Counted from the first letter of the stretch, positions 52,182-61,687 are shown. The stretch is 64,000 nt of DNA from Aquibium pacificus (GCF_040839445.1 NZ_JBDPGJ010000007.1:62001-126000), one strand, 5' to 3'. Notes: generated by a model from the letters alone, not told the origin. Numbers and translations are program-made.

Positions 52182-53036
52182 TCAGCCACCGACCTTGACA
52201 TCCATCGAGCCGATCCTGTCGATCCAGGCATGCATGGTGTCGCCCGGCGAGACCGGCGCGACACCTTCGGGCGTGCCGGTCATGATCACGTCTCCGGGAT
52301 GAAGCGTGTAGGCCTTCGAGGCGTAGGCGATGAGCTTCTGGACGTTCCAGATCAGGAGGCGCGTATTTGATTTCTGCCTGGTCTCGCCGTTCACCTTGAT
52401 CTCGAAATCGAGATTGCCGGGATCGCCGATCTCGTCCGCCGTGACGACGTGCGGTCCGAGCACCGTGAAGGTATCGAGCGACTTCCGGAAGGAGCGGTCT
52501 TCGGTGCCGCGGATGGTCATGTCGAGCCCGATCATGTAGCCGGCGACGTGTTCGAGCGCGTCGGTTTCCGAAATGCGGAAACCCCGCTTTCCGATTACCA
52601 CCGCAAGCTCGATCTCGTGATCGATGCGGCGGTCCGGCCAGTCCGCGACCACGGTCTCGCCCGCGCCGATCAGCGAACTGGTCGCCTTGAGGAAGACGCC
52701 ATAGTCGGCGATCGTCTTCACTTGCGTGCCGAAGTTGATGCCTGTGTCTGCCCGGGACTCGTCGAGATGGAGCTGATAGTTCACCGGAGCCGCGACGATC
52801 TTGCCGGGATTGGCGACCGGAGAGAGAAGCTTCACTTCGCCGACCGGTCTGCCGGGCACCGACTTCGCAAGGGCCTCCATCGTCGGACGCAACCGATCGA
52901 AATGGTTGAAGAAATGATCGCCGCGCGGCACGGGCCACCTAAGTGGCGGCAGTTCGTCGAGAGCTTTGGTCACGTCGTGGACGAGATCGCCCACGACCAC
53001 GCCGAGGCGGTCGTCGTCGAAGCGGCAGAAACGCAT
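52182..53036 (-). CDS. Fumarylacetoacetate hydrolase-family protein
   Basis: 284 aa C-C bond hydrolase or decarboxylase of the FAH superfamily. The catalytic core has KIVAAPVNYQLHLDES, the metal ligands in DHEIELAVVIGKRG (about 140-153), GYMIGLDMTIRGTEDR and the C-terminal LHPGDVIMTGTPEGVAPVSP. Downstream of a gentisate dioxygenase-like gene by 29 bp, it is a candidate for hydrolysing the ring-cleavage product (maleylpyruvate or fumarylpyruvate). Last gene of the leftward operon. Confidence 0.9.
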   Translation of the reverse strand: MRFCRFDDDRLGVVVGDLVHDVTKALDELPPLRWPVPRGDHFFNHFDRLRPTMEALAKSVPGRPVGEVKLLSPVANPGKIVAAPVNYQLHLDESRADTGINFGTQVKTIADYGVFLKATSSLIGAGETVVADWPDRRIDHEIELAVVIGKRGFRISETDALEHVAGYMIGLDMTIRGTEDRSFRKSLDTFTVLGPHVVTADEIGDPGNLDFEIKVNGETRQKSNTRLLIWNVQKLIAYASKAYTLHPGDVIMTGTPEGVAPVSPGDTMHAWIDRIGSMDVKVGG

Positions 53037-53065
53037 GTTCTATTCCCTGGTATGCGGATGATCGT

Positions 53066-54115
53066 CTAGTGGGCGGGCCCGCGCTCTTCGCGCCAGAGGC
53101 CGAGTTTTTCCTGGGCGACGCGGTCGGAGAAGCAGAACAGGAAGCTGTCTTGCGTGGCCTTGAAGCTACGCCACGTCCAGCCCGGCGTGACCGCCACGTC
53201 CCGCTCGGTGAGGTCGAAACTTCTGTCGCCGATCTTCGCCGTAAGTGCGCCTTCGCCCAGCGCCATGACGATGCCGTCGGTAGAGCGCATCGGCGCGGTC
53301 TCGAACCCCTTCGGCAGATGCATCATCCAGGCGGACATGGTGGGCATTGCCCAGCCGCCGTCGATCGGATTCGCATAGCGCAGCGAGACCGCTTCGTGCG
53401 CATCCGGGCCTTCGCCTTTCGCCGCGGCGACGAGGGCCGCGCGCGTCCTCTCGTAGGGATAATTGAAGATCGGCGTCGTCTGCCCGTAGCGCTCCACCGG
53501 GGCGAGCGGCAGCATGCCGGAGCCGAAGCGCGCGAGCGCATCGCCCTCGGGGCGGACGATCGACTGGCGCTCGTCATTGTAGTGCTCGTTGAAACCGGCT
53601 TCGAAGAAGGACACGAGCGGCAGGTCGAGCCCGTCGAGCCAGGCGCACGGATCGGAACCCTCATTGCCGTGGTCGTGGAAGGCCCAGGACGGCGTGATGA
53701 TGAAATCGCCGCGGCGCATGGTCGTGCGCTCGCCGCCCACAGCGGTGAAGGCGCCTTCGCCTTCCAGCATGAAGCGTAGCGCCGACGGCGTATGACGATG
53801 CGCCGGCGCCGTCTCGCCCGGCATGATCAACTGAATGCCGGCATACATCGTCGACGTCGCGCGCGACATGCCGGCGAAGTTCGGGTTCTCCAGGACGAGC
53901 ACGCGCCGTTCCGCCTCCTGCGCCGTAAGCAACCGCCCGGACTCCATCAGCAGCGGGCGGATGTCGGAATAGCGCCAACGGTGGGGCGCGGCCTTCGACT
54001 TCGGCTCGTTCGGCAGCAGCCCGCGCAGTACCTCCCAGAGAGGTGCGAGGTTCTGCGGTGCCAGCCGGTCGTAGAAATCCTTGCGCTGTTCGGGCGTCGA
54101 ACTGGGTTGGGTCAT
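53066..54115 (-). CDS. Gentisate 1,2-dioxygenase-like bicupin
   Basis: 349 aa bicupin Fe(II) ring-cleavage dioxygenase. The first cupin has APAHRHTPSALRFMLEGEGA (about 102-121) and DFIITPSWAFHDHGNEGSDP, the GDO iron-site pattern of paired His residues. The second cupin (about 260-335) is shorter. The protein is the usual GDO length, and the start MTQPSSTPEQRKDFYDRLA fits. It probably opens gentisate or a close analogue such as salicylate or 1-hydroxy-2-naphthoate. It sits between a TRAP transporter and an FAH-family gene. Confidence 0.88.
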   Translation of the reverse strand: MTQPSSTPEQRKDFYDRLAPQNLAPLWEVLRGLLPNEPKSKAAPHRWRYSDIRPLLMESGRLLTAQEAERRVLVLENPNFAGMSRATSTMYAGIQLIMPGETAPAHRHTPSALRFMLEGEGAFTAVGGERTTMRRGDFIITPSWAFHDHGNEGSDPCAWLDGLDLPLVSFFEAGFNEHYNDERQSIVRPEGDALARFGSGMLPLAPVERYGQTTPIFNYPYERTRAALVAAAKGEGPDAHEAVSLRYANPIDGGWAMPTMSAWMMHLPKGFETAPMRSTDGIVMALGEGALTAKIGDRSFDLTERDVAVTPGWTWRSFKATQDSFLFCFSDRVAQEKLGLWREERGPAH

Positions 54116-54150
54116 GTCGTCGTCCTTCAAGAAACTCGTTCGCAAATGCG

Positions 54151-56109
54151 CTATTCGGCGGCAACCTTGCCGGCTTCCGCCATCGCCCGGCTCGCGACAT
54201 ACTCGCTGGCGAGAACCGAAGCAGCCAGAAGGAAGCCGGCGACGTTGGCGATCCACGCCCATCCCGTCATCTCGGGTGGCAGCAGGAGCAGGAAACCGCC
54301 GACCGTGGAAACGATGCGCCAAAGCGCTGGCATGCGTCTGAGCCCATACCCGATCATGCCCGCCGACACGAACCAGACGCCGATGATCGCAGTCGAGACC
54401 GAAAGCAGGATCGCGCTCCACGACGTGCTCTGCAACAGCAATGTCGGGGAAAAGACGAACAGGAACGGCACGATGTAGGCGGTCCAGGAAAACCGCATTG
54501 CGGCCCAGCCCGTCTTCATGGGATCGGCCTTGGCGAGGTTGGCTGCGAAGAAGGCGGCGATCGCTACGGGCGGCGTCACGAAGCTCATCATGCCGAGGTA
54601 GAGGATGAACATGTGCGCGGCCAGCGGCGAGACCCCGACCTCCACCAGCGCCGGGACGATGAGCACGGCAAGCAGCACGTAGACGCCGAGCGTCGGCATG
54701 CCCATGCCGAGAATGATGCACAGCACCGCCGAGATGAAGAGCAGCAGAAGGACGTTGCCGGCGCCCATGTCGACGAGGAAGATCGTCAGCGCGAAGCCGA
54801 GTCCGGTGATCTGCAATATGCCCATGATGAAGCCGGCGGCGGCGGCGATCATGATGATGTCGGCCGAAGATACCCCGGCGCGGACAACGCAGTTCCAGAT
54901 CTCCGCCAGGGTCAGGCGCTGGGCGCCGTAGCCGAAGGTAAATCCTATCAGCATGACCGCGAGGCAGGCATAGATTGCCGCGTTCTCCGGTTCGCGGTTC
55001 AGCCAGAACAGGGCGTAGATGAGGACCGCGAAGGGCAGCATGAAGAGCCAGCCCTTGGCCACGACCCGAAGCAGCCGCGGGATGTCCTTTGCAGGGACGC
55101 GCAGGATGTTGCCCTTGGCCGCCTCGAGATCGGCCTGGATGAAGAGCGCGAAGTAGTAGAGCAGCGACGGCACCAGCGCCGCCACCGCGACCTCGCCGTA
55201 GCTGATCTGCAGGAAGTCGGCCATCAGGAAGGCGACAGCGCCCATGACCGGCGGCATGAGCTGGCCGCCGTTCGAGGCGCTCGCCTCGATCGCCGCCGCG
55301 TGCTCGGGCTTGAAGCCGGACTTCTTCATCATCGGGATGGTGATGACGCCGGTGGCGAGAATGTTGGAGACGACGATGCCGTTGATCGACCCGAACAGCG
55401 ACGAGGCGAGCACCGAGATCTTCGCCGCGCCGCCGCGGAAGCGGCCCATCAGCGCCAGCGAGATGTCGTTGAAGAAACTCGCACCGCCGGAGGAGGAAAG
55501 GAGCTGGCCGAAGAAGACGAACGGAATCACCACCGTCACGCCGATCAGCAGCACCAGCCCGAACAGGCCGCTGGTGTCGAGGCCGAGATAGACCACCATC
55601 GCGTTCAGCTCGACCTCCCTCGTCTGAAGGCTTCCGCTCACCAGATGGCCGACCAGAGCGTAGGCGAAGAAGGCAAGGACGACGATGACGAGCGGCCATC
55701 CGGAAGAGCGCCGAAGTCCCTCCAGGACCAGTACCAGCAGCAGCCAGGTGACAATCAGCACGTCCCAGGGGAAGTTGAAGAATTCGCCCAGCATGCGCGG
55801 ATAATGCCACCCCATGTAGATCCCGGTTGCCAGTGAGACGGCCGCCAGGATCCAGTCGTACCAGGGCACCCGCTCCCGCGGCGCATCGGCTGCGCGGAAC
55901 GGGCGAACGATGTAGACCATCGCCAAAGCCATGCCGAGCACGACGGCGAGGAACTGCTCGGCGAGGAAGTTCCAGCCCGCGGCGCGGTAGAGATCGGCGC
56001 CCCAGGCGATGCCGGCAAGCGCGATACACGCGCCAAGCAGCGTGGTCGCGATCCTGACGGCGCCGCCGGGTGGCGGCGCCTCCAGTTCACGTTCGGCCTG
56101 CATTGTCAT
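54151..56109 (-). CDS. TRAP transporter fused membrane subunit (TAXI type)
   Basis: 652 aa integral membrane protein fusing the small (DctQ-like, about residues 15-140) and large (DctM-like) TRAP subunits, with about 16 helices. Segments such as FGSINGIVVSNILATGVITI, ASNGGQLMPPVMGAVAFLMA, GMGMPTLGVYVLLAVLIVPA and FVTPPVAIAAFFAANLAKAD are DctM hallmarks. Paired with the TAXI-type binding protein encoded upstream, it should import an organic acid with sodium or protons. Confidence 0.93.
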   Translation of the reverse strand: MTMQAERELEAPPPGGAVRIATTLLGACIALAGIAWGADLYRAAGWNFLAEQFLAVVLGMALAMVYIVRPFRAADAPRERVPWYDWILAAVSLATGIYMGWHYPRMLGEFFNFPWDVLIVTWLLLVLVLEGLRRSSGWPLVIVVLAFFAYALVGHLVSGSLQTREVELNAMVVYLGLDTSGLFGLVLLIGVTVVIPFVFFGQLLSSSGGASFFNDISLALMGRFRGGAAKISVLASSLFGSINGIVVSNILATGVITIPMMKKSGFKPEHAAAIEASASNGGQLMPPVMGAVAFLMADFLQISYGEVAVAALVPSLLYYFALFIQADLEAAKGNILRVPAKDIPRLLRVVAKGWLFMLPFAVLIYALFWLNREPENAAIYACLAVMLIGFTFGYGAQRLTLAEIWNCVVRAGVSSADIIMIAAAAGFIMGILQITGLGFALTIFLVDMGAGNVLLLLFISAVLCIILGMGMPTLGVYVLLAVLIVPALVEVGVSPLAAHMFILYLGMMSFVTPPVAIAAFFAANLAKADPMKTGWAAMRFSWTAYIVPFLFVFSPTLLLQSTSWSAILLSVSTAIIGVWFVSAGMIGYGLRRMPALWRIVSTVGGFLLLLPPEMTGWAWIANVAGFLLAASVLASEYVASRAMAEAGKVAAE

Positions 56110-56163
56110 GTGCGGCGTCGTCCCGTTGGGCTGGATTTCGGCTGTGGTCGGGTGGGCCGCCGG

Positions 56164-57129
56164 CTACTCGCCCGGCCAGATGCCGATTTCCTTGTAGTAG
56201 CGGATAGCTCCCGGATGATACGTCACGCCCGGCTGCTGGACTGCCAGGTTGTCGGGGGTCATCGCGTTGAACGAGGGGTGCGCGGCGACGAGTGCGTCCT
56301 TGTTGTCGTGGATCGCCTTGACGATGTTGTAGACCGTCTCCTCGTCCGTTTCGGCGCTCACCGCAACCGTCATGGCATACTGCATCAGGTCCGTTTCGCC
56401 GATGACCCCGTTGAGGTGGGGCAGGGGGACCTGCTTGGCCACGGTGTATTCCGGCCGGATGGAGGCCATCGCCTTCTTGGCCTCCTCGGAGTCGTCGAGG
56501 TCGAGGAACTTGATGCCCACCGCCGCGTCGACTTCCGCCATCTTCGGCGCGCCGACGGCGAAAATGGTTGCGTCGAGCCGCCCGGCCTTGAAGTCGTCCG
56601 CCGCCCGCAGGAGGTTGGCCGTCGGCACCCCGTCGGTGTCGTCGAGCGTCAGCCCGGCCGTGGCCAGGATCGCGTTGGACAGCGCGACGCCCTGCGGAAA
56701 GCCCTGCCAGCCGATCGGGAAGCGCTTGCCCTTGAGATCGGCGACGGTCTCGATGCCGGAATCCTTGCGCACCAGCACGCCCACCTTGAAGGGGAACACC
56801 GTTGCCGCGAGCTGCAGCTTGTCGAGCGGCTTGCCCTCGTGCTCGTCCTTGCCGCGCACAGCGATGCCGACCTCGTCGTTCGACATGAATGTAGCCGCTG
56901 CCTGTCCGGCCTGCACCGCGCCCATCGAGGCGGCCGGCGAGTTGAAGGTGACCACGCGCATCTGGATGCCGGTCTCTTCCTGGACCACCTTGGCGATCGC
57001 TTGGGTCTGGACGTTGTTGATGGAGCCGGGCGGCAGCGTCGAGATGGACACTGTCTGCGCCGCCGCGGACGTCGAAAGAATGGCCGTCGCCGCAAGCAGG
57101 GCGGCCGCGTACCCGATGATGGATTTCAT
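56164..57129 (-). CDS. TRAP transporter TAXI-family substrate-binding protein
   Basis: 321 aa periplasmic protein. Signal peptide MKSIIGYAAALLAATAILST, ending SAAA near residue 24. TAXI features include LPPGSINNVQTQAIAKVVQE, TFNSPAASMGAVQAGQAAAT and DLKGKRFPIGWQGFPQG, with late GVTYHPGAIRYYKEIGIWP. ATG 57129 follows GGGAGGAAGAG, so the longer reading from 57144 is not needed. It delivers substrate to the fused permease, 54 bp downstream. Confidence 0.92.
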   Translation of the reverse strand: MKSIIGYAAALLAATAILSTSAAAQTVSISTLPPGSINNVQTQAIAKVVQEETGIQMRVVTFNSPAASMGAVQAGQAAATFMSNDEVGIAVRGKDEHEGKPLDKLQLAATVFPFKVGVLVRKDSGIETVADLKGKRFPIGWQGFPQGVALSNAILATAGLTLDDTDGVPTANLLRAADDFKAGRLDATIFAVGAPKMAEVDAAVGIKFLDLDDSEEAKKAMASIRPEYTVAKQVPLPHLNGVIGETDLMQYAMTVAVSAETDEETVYNIVKAIHDNKDALVAAHPSFNAMTPDNLAVQQPGVTYHPGAIRYYKEIGIWPGE

Positions 57130-57220
57130 TTCTCTTCCTCCCAATTTTCCGCTTCGAGCGGATCTGTGCGTGGCTGTTGACGGGCCGGCAATTCCTCCCG
57201 CGGCCCGCCTCGGTCGATCG

Positions 57221-57886
57221 TCAGCCGTTCATCACGGCACGATTTCCTACCATTTCCGTATCGAATGGAGCCAGTCGCTGCATTGCTGCGAACTGCACGA
57301 CCTGCGTGGCCACGGTGCCGAGCTGGCTTTCGATCTCTGCATTCGCCGGCCTGCCGTTGACGAACGGCTTCGTCTGCGAGTTGATCGCCGCCGCATAGGG
57401 CGTCGGCCAGCCTCGCAGAGCGTGGATGATCGATCGCAGGCCGATGAGTGTCGTGCCAAGACCCTGCGCGCCGAAGGCGGTCACCACGATCCCGACCGCG
57501 CGACCGTCGAAGTACGGGCGGGGATCGTCGCGCATGTCCTCGACATAGTCGAGCGCGTTCTTGATGACCCCCGACAGGGCGCCGTGGTAGCTCGGCGACG
57601 AGACGATGATCCCGTCCGCGTTTCGTAGCGACTGGACGAGCCGGCGCGCCGAGGGGCTGCGGTGATCGTCGGAAGGATCGTACATCGGCAGGTCGAGCAG
57701 CGGTCCGGCGATCAGTTCCGTGGTCGAGCCCAGCGACTGGCAGATGGAGAGCACGTGCCTGAGCGCGGTTTCGGACGAGGAACCGATGCGTGTGGTTCCC
57801 CCGATACCCACGATATGCGTCGGACGATCGGTAGGACCCGCCGCGCGGCGCCCATGTGTCGCATAGAAGCCTGGACTGTCGAGCAT
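57221..57886 (-). CDS. NAD(P)H-dependent FMN reductase
   Basis: 221 aa flavodoxin-fold reductase. IVGIGGTTRIGSSSETALRH is the FMN phosphate-binding loop (about 26-45), then LPMYDPSDD and IIVSSPSYHGALSGVIKNAL (about 91-110), all typical of the SsuE/MsuE-type FMN reductases. It probably supplies reduced FMN to the LLM-type monooxygenase encoded at 59675-60847. ATG 57886 (MLDSPGFYATHG) is preferred. It begins 10 bp after the SDR stop. Confidence 0.9.
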   Translation of the reverse strand: MLDSPGFYATHGRRAAGPTDRPTHIVGIGGTTRIGSSSETALRHVLSICQSLGSTTELIAGPLLDLPMYDPSDDHRSPSARRLVQSLRNADGIIVSSPSYHGALSGVIKNALDYVEDMRDDPRPYFDGRAVGIVVTAFGAQGLGTTLIGLRSIIHALRGWPTPYAAAINSQTKPFVNGRPANAEIESQLGTVATQVVQFAAMQRLAPFDTEMVGNRAVMNG

Positions 57887-57896
57887 GTCGCCTTGC

Positions 57897-58745
57897 CTAT
57901 TCCGCCGCCATCGAACCGGCACCGGCCTGCCGCGCCTTGGCGAAGGCTTCCCGGATGGAAGCCTGGCGGCGGTCGAGCCATTCCTCGGTTTCGGGATGGG
58001 TGAAGATGTAGAAGTCTTCGTCCTCGATCGCCTGCGCGACGCGCTCGCCGATCGCTTCCGGTCTGGCGCTTCCCTTGATCAGGTCACCCATGAAGTGGTT
58101 CTGCGGACGCACGTAGGCACCGCCCAGCCGCTCGGGCCTGCTGCGTTCGGACAGGTGGATGCCGGTGTCGACGGCCGCCGGCGCGAGCACCGAGATACCG
58201 ACCGTCGTGTCGGCGAGTTCGTTGCGGAGCGCCTCGCTCAGGGCCACGACCGCGTATTTGGTCATGGAGTAGGCGCCGGTCAGGAAGTTCGGATTGACCT
58301 GGAAGCCTCCGATCGAGGCGGTGTTGACCATGTGTGTGGGGCCGCCGCGATCGAGAAGGCGAGGCACGAAGCTCCTGATGCCGTGGATGACGCCATAGAC
58401 GTTGACGCCGATCGCCCAGTCCCAGTCGCTCATCTCGATCTCGTGCAGCGGCACGCCGTGCATGGCCACGCCGGCGTTGTTGCAAACGATCGAGACTGGC
58501 CCGAAGGTCCCTTCGATGTGGTCGGCGGCAGCCTCGACCGACGAAGCGTCGGAAACGTCAACCGGCAGCGGAATCGCCTTGCCACCCGCGGAGGTGATCT
58601 GGCGGGCGGTCTCGGCGGCGTCGGATTCGCGGATGTCCGCCACGCCGACATTCACGCCGCGGGCGGCGAGAGCCAGCGAAATACCCCGGCCGATGCCGGA
58701 ACCTCCGCCCGAGACATAGGCGGACATGCCGCGTTCGATCTTCAT
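57897..58745 (-). CDS. Short-chain dehydrogenase/reductase
   Basis: 282 aa SDR. The NAD(P)-binding glycine motif is VSGGGSGIGRGISLALAARG (about 11-30), then NNAGVAMHG, the catalytic Tyr/Lys in GAYSMTKYAVVALSEALRNE (about 157-176), and Ser in NTASIGG. First gene of the leftward operon and divergent from the GntR regulator. It probably oxidises or reduces an alcohol or ketone intermediate. Confidence 0.92.
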   Translation of the reverse strand: MKIERGMSAYVSGGGSGIGRGISLALAARGVNVGVADIRESDAAETARQITSAGGKAIPLPVDVSDASSVEAAADHIEGTFGPVSIVCNNAGVAMHGVPLHEIEMSDWDWAIGVNVYGVIHGIRSFVPRLLDRGGPTHMVNTASIGGFQVNPNFLTGAYSMTKYAVVALSEALRNELADTTVGISVLAPAAVDTGIHLSERSRPERLGGAYVRPQNHFMGDLIKGSARPEAIGERVAQAIEDEDFYIFTHPETEEWLDRRQASIREAFAKARQAGAGSMAAE

Positions 58746-58792
58746 ACTGCGTTTTCGCCGGCTTGGCGACCCGATTGAGAGTGCTGGTCAAG

Positions 58793-58801
58793 GGTATACA
58801 A
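58793..58801 (+). promoter_or_regulatory. GGTATACAA site 1, candidate GntR operator
   Basis: Lies 48 bp upstream of the SDR ATG (58745, minus strand) in the divergent promoter. An identical 9-mer occurs 63 bp away at 58856, and variants occur at 61680 and 61824. Confidence 0.6.
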
Positions 58802-58855
58802 GAAAGCCCCGGCGTCAATAGAAAACTGCGACATTCTGTCCATTCTGTGCCTTCT

Positions 58856-58864
58856 GGTATACAA
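58856..58864 (+). promoter_or_regulatory. GGTATACAA site 2, candidate GntR operator
   Basis: Second identical copy, 72 bp upstream of the GntR ATG. The GTATAC core is palindromic, as in FCD-type GntR operators. Confidence 0.6.
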
Positions 58865-58936
58865 TCGGCCCGCGCTTGCCGGATTCCCGTCCGGCGTGCG
58901 AAAAGCGGTTCCGAAACGGCGGGAGTGTCGAAGAGG

Positions 58937-59632
58937 ATGGGCAGCACGAACGAAGCGGCGCTGGAGCGTGACGGGGCCGATGCCGCCGGAGCCGTGGAAA
59001 CGGCGTACCGCTTCATTCGCGGCGCAATCATCTCCGGCGATCTTCGCTCGGGCGAGACGCTGCAGGAAGCAAGGCTCGCCGAGCGCATCGGCGTCAGCCG
59101 CACGCCGGTGCGCGAGGCGCTGAGCCGGCTTTCGAACGAAGGCCTCGTCGTCCTGGAGCGCTATCGGCGCGGGCAAGTCGCGAGCTTCTCGCAAAAGGAC
59201 GTCGCCGAGATCTTCAGGCTGCGCGCCAAGCTCGAGGCGCATGGTGCCCGACGCGCCGCGCGCCGCATCGGCGATGCCGACATCGCCCGCCTCGAGGCGC
59301 TCGAGGGAGAGATGGAGGCCGTGTTCGACGAACTTGGCTGGCACGGGCATCTCGCCCGCTTCGATCAGCTGAACAACGAATTCCACGCCCTCATCGCCAG
59401 GGCAGCCGATAGCCCGCGGCTCGAACGCATCCTGGCGTCCTCGCTTGAGCTTCCCGCGTCCATCTTCAACTTCTATGCCGAGCCGGTCGAGGAGCGCACC
59501 AGGCGCACGCACAGGCAGCACCACGAGATCATCGACGCCTTGAAGGCGCGCAATCCCGACTGGGCGGAAGCCGCGATGGGCGCTCATCTGTTCTCGATCC
59601 TCAACGATCCCGATCCCGATCCGGAGCCCTGA
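58937..59632 (+). CDS. GntR-family regulator, FCD subfamily
   Basis: 231 aa regulator. The winged helix covers about 20-80 (YRFIRGAIISGDLRSGETLQ, EARLAERIGVSRTPVREALS, RLSNEGLVVLERYRRG), and the C-terminal all-helical FCD domain has the metal/ligand residues in ARFDQLNNEFHALIARAADS and RTHRQHHEIIDALKARNPD. ATG 58937 has a GAAGAGG site. It is divergent from the SDR-FMN reductase-TRAP-dioxygenase-FAH operon and convergent with the LLM-hydrolase operon, and likely represses both. Confidence 0.93.
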   Translation: MGSTNEAALERDGADAAGAVETAYRFIRGAIISGDLRSGETLQEARLAERIGVSRTPVREALSRLSNEGLVVLERYRRGQVASFSQKDVAEIFRLRAKLEAHGARRAARRIGDADIARLEALEGEMEAVFDELGWHGHLARFDQLNNEFHALIARAADSPRLERILASSLELPASIFNFYAEPVEERTRRTHRQHHEIIDALKARNPDWAEAAMGAHLFSILNDPDPDPEP

Positions 59633-59674
59633 CGGTGGGCCCTCCTCCGGCGGAGGAGAGCCCGCCCCGGAAGA

Positions 59675-60847
59675 TCATTCGGCAGCGACCGAGACCTTCT
59701 TGGCCGCATGGTCGCGCAGATAGGGCATCACCTCGTTTGCGTAGAGTTCCATGTTCTTGCGCGTCAGTTCCGCCGGCAGCGTGCCGAACTGGAGCAGCGT
59801 CAGGAGATGGCCGAAGCCGATCTGCGAGTGATACTCCGCCAGCTTCTCGCGCACCGTCTGCGGGCTGCCGCAGATGAACATGCCCTTCTCGATCACCGCA
59901 TCGATCGTCTGCTTCGTCCCGATCGAGGACTTCGCCTTCATGACGCCCAGCATCGACTTCAGCGAAAGGTAGCCGGGCGGCAGCAGCATCTCCTTGGGCA
60001 TGCGCAGGAACTTGTTGAGGAAGTTCTCGATGTGCGGCTGCGCCTCGCGGCGCGCGATCTCGTCGGTTTCGGCGACGTAGAGCGGCACCGACCAGCCGAG
60101 TTGATCCTCGGTCGCCTCGTAGCCGTGCTCGGCGGCCATGTCCCTGTACATCTGCATGTACTTCACCAGCATCGCCACCGGGGTGAAGGTCTGCAGGTAG
60201 GTGTAGCGGCGCGACGGATGCGACGCCCATTCGATAGTCTCGCTCGACCCTTGCGACGGGATCCAGATCGGCGGATGCGGATCGTTCTGGTAGGGGCGCG
60301 GCCAGAGGTTCACATATTCGAAGTGATACTGGTCGCCCTCGAACGCGAACGGTCCGGTCTCCGTCCACGCCCGCACGATGAGGTCGTGCGCCTCGTGGAA
60401 ACGCTCGTGCGAGAGCGCGGGATTGGAACTCCAGGCGTGGTACTCCGCGCCGATGCCGCGGACGAAGCCGGCGATCAGGCGGCCCTCGGTGATGTTGTCC
60501 ACCATCGCGAATTCTTCCGCGACCGTGAGCGGATTGTTGAGCAACGGCAGGGCGCGGCCGAGGATGGCGATCTTCGCCTTCTTGGTGCGTCGCGCCAGCG
60601 CTCCCGCCATGACGCCTGGCTGGGGCATGAGCCCGTACGCGTTCTGATGGTGCTCGTTGACGCAGATGCCGTCGAACCCGAGCTGGTCGGCATATTCGAG
60701 TTCGTCGAGGTAGCGGTTGTAGAGCTTGGCGCCCTTCTTCGGGTCGTAGTAGCTGTTGGGCAGCGTGATCCAGGCGGAATTGTGCTTCTGGTCGTAATCC
60801 AGATCGAGATCCGCATACGGCATCAGGTGCATCATGTAGAATTTCAT
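59675..60847 (-). CDS. LLM-class flavin-dependent monooxygenase
   Basis: 390 aa luciferase-like TIM-barrel protein using reduced FMN and oxygen. Features include MKFYMMHLMPYADLDLDYDQ, YADQLGFDGICVNEHHQNAY (about 51-70), LGRALPLLNNPLTVAEEFAM and VDNITEGRLIAGFVRGIGAEYHAW. It needs a reductase partner, probably the FMN reductase at 57221-57886. Its ATG shares a base with the stop of the alpha/beta hydrolase (TGATG), so the two are made together. Confidence 0.92.
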   Translation of the reverse strand: MKFYMMHLMPYADLDLDYDQKHNSAWITLPNSYYDPKKGAKLYNRYLDELEYADQLGFDGICVNEHHQNAYGLMPQPGVMAGALARRTKKAKIAILGRALPLLNNPLTVAEEFAMVDNITEGRLIAGFVRGIGAEYHAWSSNPALSHERFHEAHDLIVRAWTETGPFAFEGDQYHFEYVNLWPRPYQNDPHPPIWIPSQGSSETIEWASHPSRRYTYLQTFTPVAMLVKYMQMYRDMAAEHGYEATEDQLGWSVPLYVAETDEIARREAQPHIENFLNKFLRMPKEMLLPPGYLSLKSMLGVMKAKSSIGTKQTIDAVIEKGMFICGSPQTVREKLAEYHSQIGFGHLLTLLQFGTLPAELTRKNMELYANEVMPYLRDHAAKKVSVAAE

Positions 60848-61623
60848 CACGCGGCTCCTTCGATGAAGCTGACGACCTTCGAGGTGAACTCCTGCGCCTT
60901 CTCGACGTGGGGGAGATGGCCGCATTCGGCGATCACCTCGAGCGAGGAGTTCGGGATGAGATCGCGATAGGCCGGTCCGTACGCGGCGGGGATGAGCTTG
61001 TCGTCGTCGCCCCAGATGATCAGCGTCGGCACGTCCACGCGGTGCAGCCACTTCTTCAGGTGCGGGTTGTACATGCGCGGCTGCCAGCCGAGCTTGGCCG
61101 TCATCAGCCGGTTCTTCAGCACGACCATCAATTCGTCCTCGTTGGCCGGCTGCGGCACCGCCTTGGCGATCTCCTGGTTGTGGAAGAGGTTCTGCGCCGT
61201 TTCCTCGGGCGACCACATGAAGATGTCGCCCTTCTTGACGCCCTTCACGTGGATGCCCGCCGGGGCGACCAGCGTCAGCGTCCTGACCTTTTCGCACGAC
61301 CGCGTCGCGAGTTCCGCCGCGATCCAGCCGCCGATCGACGTGCCGAGCAGGTGGACCTTGTCGAGGCCGAGATGGTCGATCAGGTCCAGATAGAAGAAGG
61401 CGAGGTCACCGATGTTGTCGAGCCAGTCAGGCGTGTCGGATGCGCCGAACCCAGGGTGCTCCGGCACGATCAGGTCATACTTCTCGGCCAGCATGTCCAT
61501 GAACGGCAGCCAGCGCGGTACGCCGGTAGCACCGTGCAGGAAGAGCAGTGGTTCCCCCTTGCCCTTCCGCATCATGCGGATGCGGCAGCCGGTGACGGTT
61601 TCGAATGATTCGCGATGCGCCAT
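60847..61623 (-). CDS. Alpha/beta hydrolase, MhpC-like
   Basis: 258 aa hydrolase similar to meta-cleavage product or ester hydrolases. Oxyanion region FLHGATGVPRWLP, nucleophile Ser in LLGTSIGGWIAAELATR (about 100), Asp in WGDDDKLIPAAYG (about 206) and His in AECGHLPHVEKAQEF (about 235). ATG 61623 (MAHRESFETVTG) is favoured over the long reading from 61689. Coupled by TGATG to the LLM monooxygenase, it may hydrolyse the ester or lactone that the monooxygenase makes. Confidence 0.9.
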   Translation of the reverse strand: MAHRESFETVTGCRIRMMRKGKGEPLLFLHGATGVPRWLPFMDMLAEKYDLIVPEHPGFGASDTPDWLDNIGDLAFFYLDLIDHLGLDKVHLLGTSIGGWIAAELATRSCEKVRTLTLVAPAGIHVKGVKKGDIFMWSPEETAQNLFHNQEIAKAVPQPANEDELMVVLKNRLMTAKLGWQPRMYNPHLKKWLHRVDVPTLIIWGDDDKLIPAAYGPAYRDLIPNSSLEVIAECGHLPHVEKAQEFTSKVVSFIEGAA

Positions 61624-61679
61624 CCTGCGCGACCTCCCTGAAGCGCCAGCCGGTGTGCCGGCGTCGTTTTGCAGCCTTA

Positions 61680-61687
61680 TTGTACAC
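61680..61687 (-). promoter_or_regulatory. GTGTACAA, variant GntR-type site at the hydrolase-LLM operon
   Basis: On the minus strand, GTGTACAA matches 7 of 8 bases of the GTATACAA core and lies 57 bp upstream of the hydrolase ATG. Weaker than the other copies but in the expected place. Confidence 0.4.

Noticed and set aside
53066..56029. 987-codon leftward frame joining the dioxygenase with upstream sequence
   Set aside because: The upstream part is the wrong frame of the TRAP permease gene. The dioxygenase starts at 54115 with a normal N-terminus.
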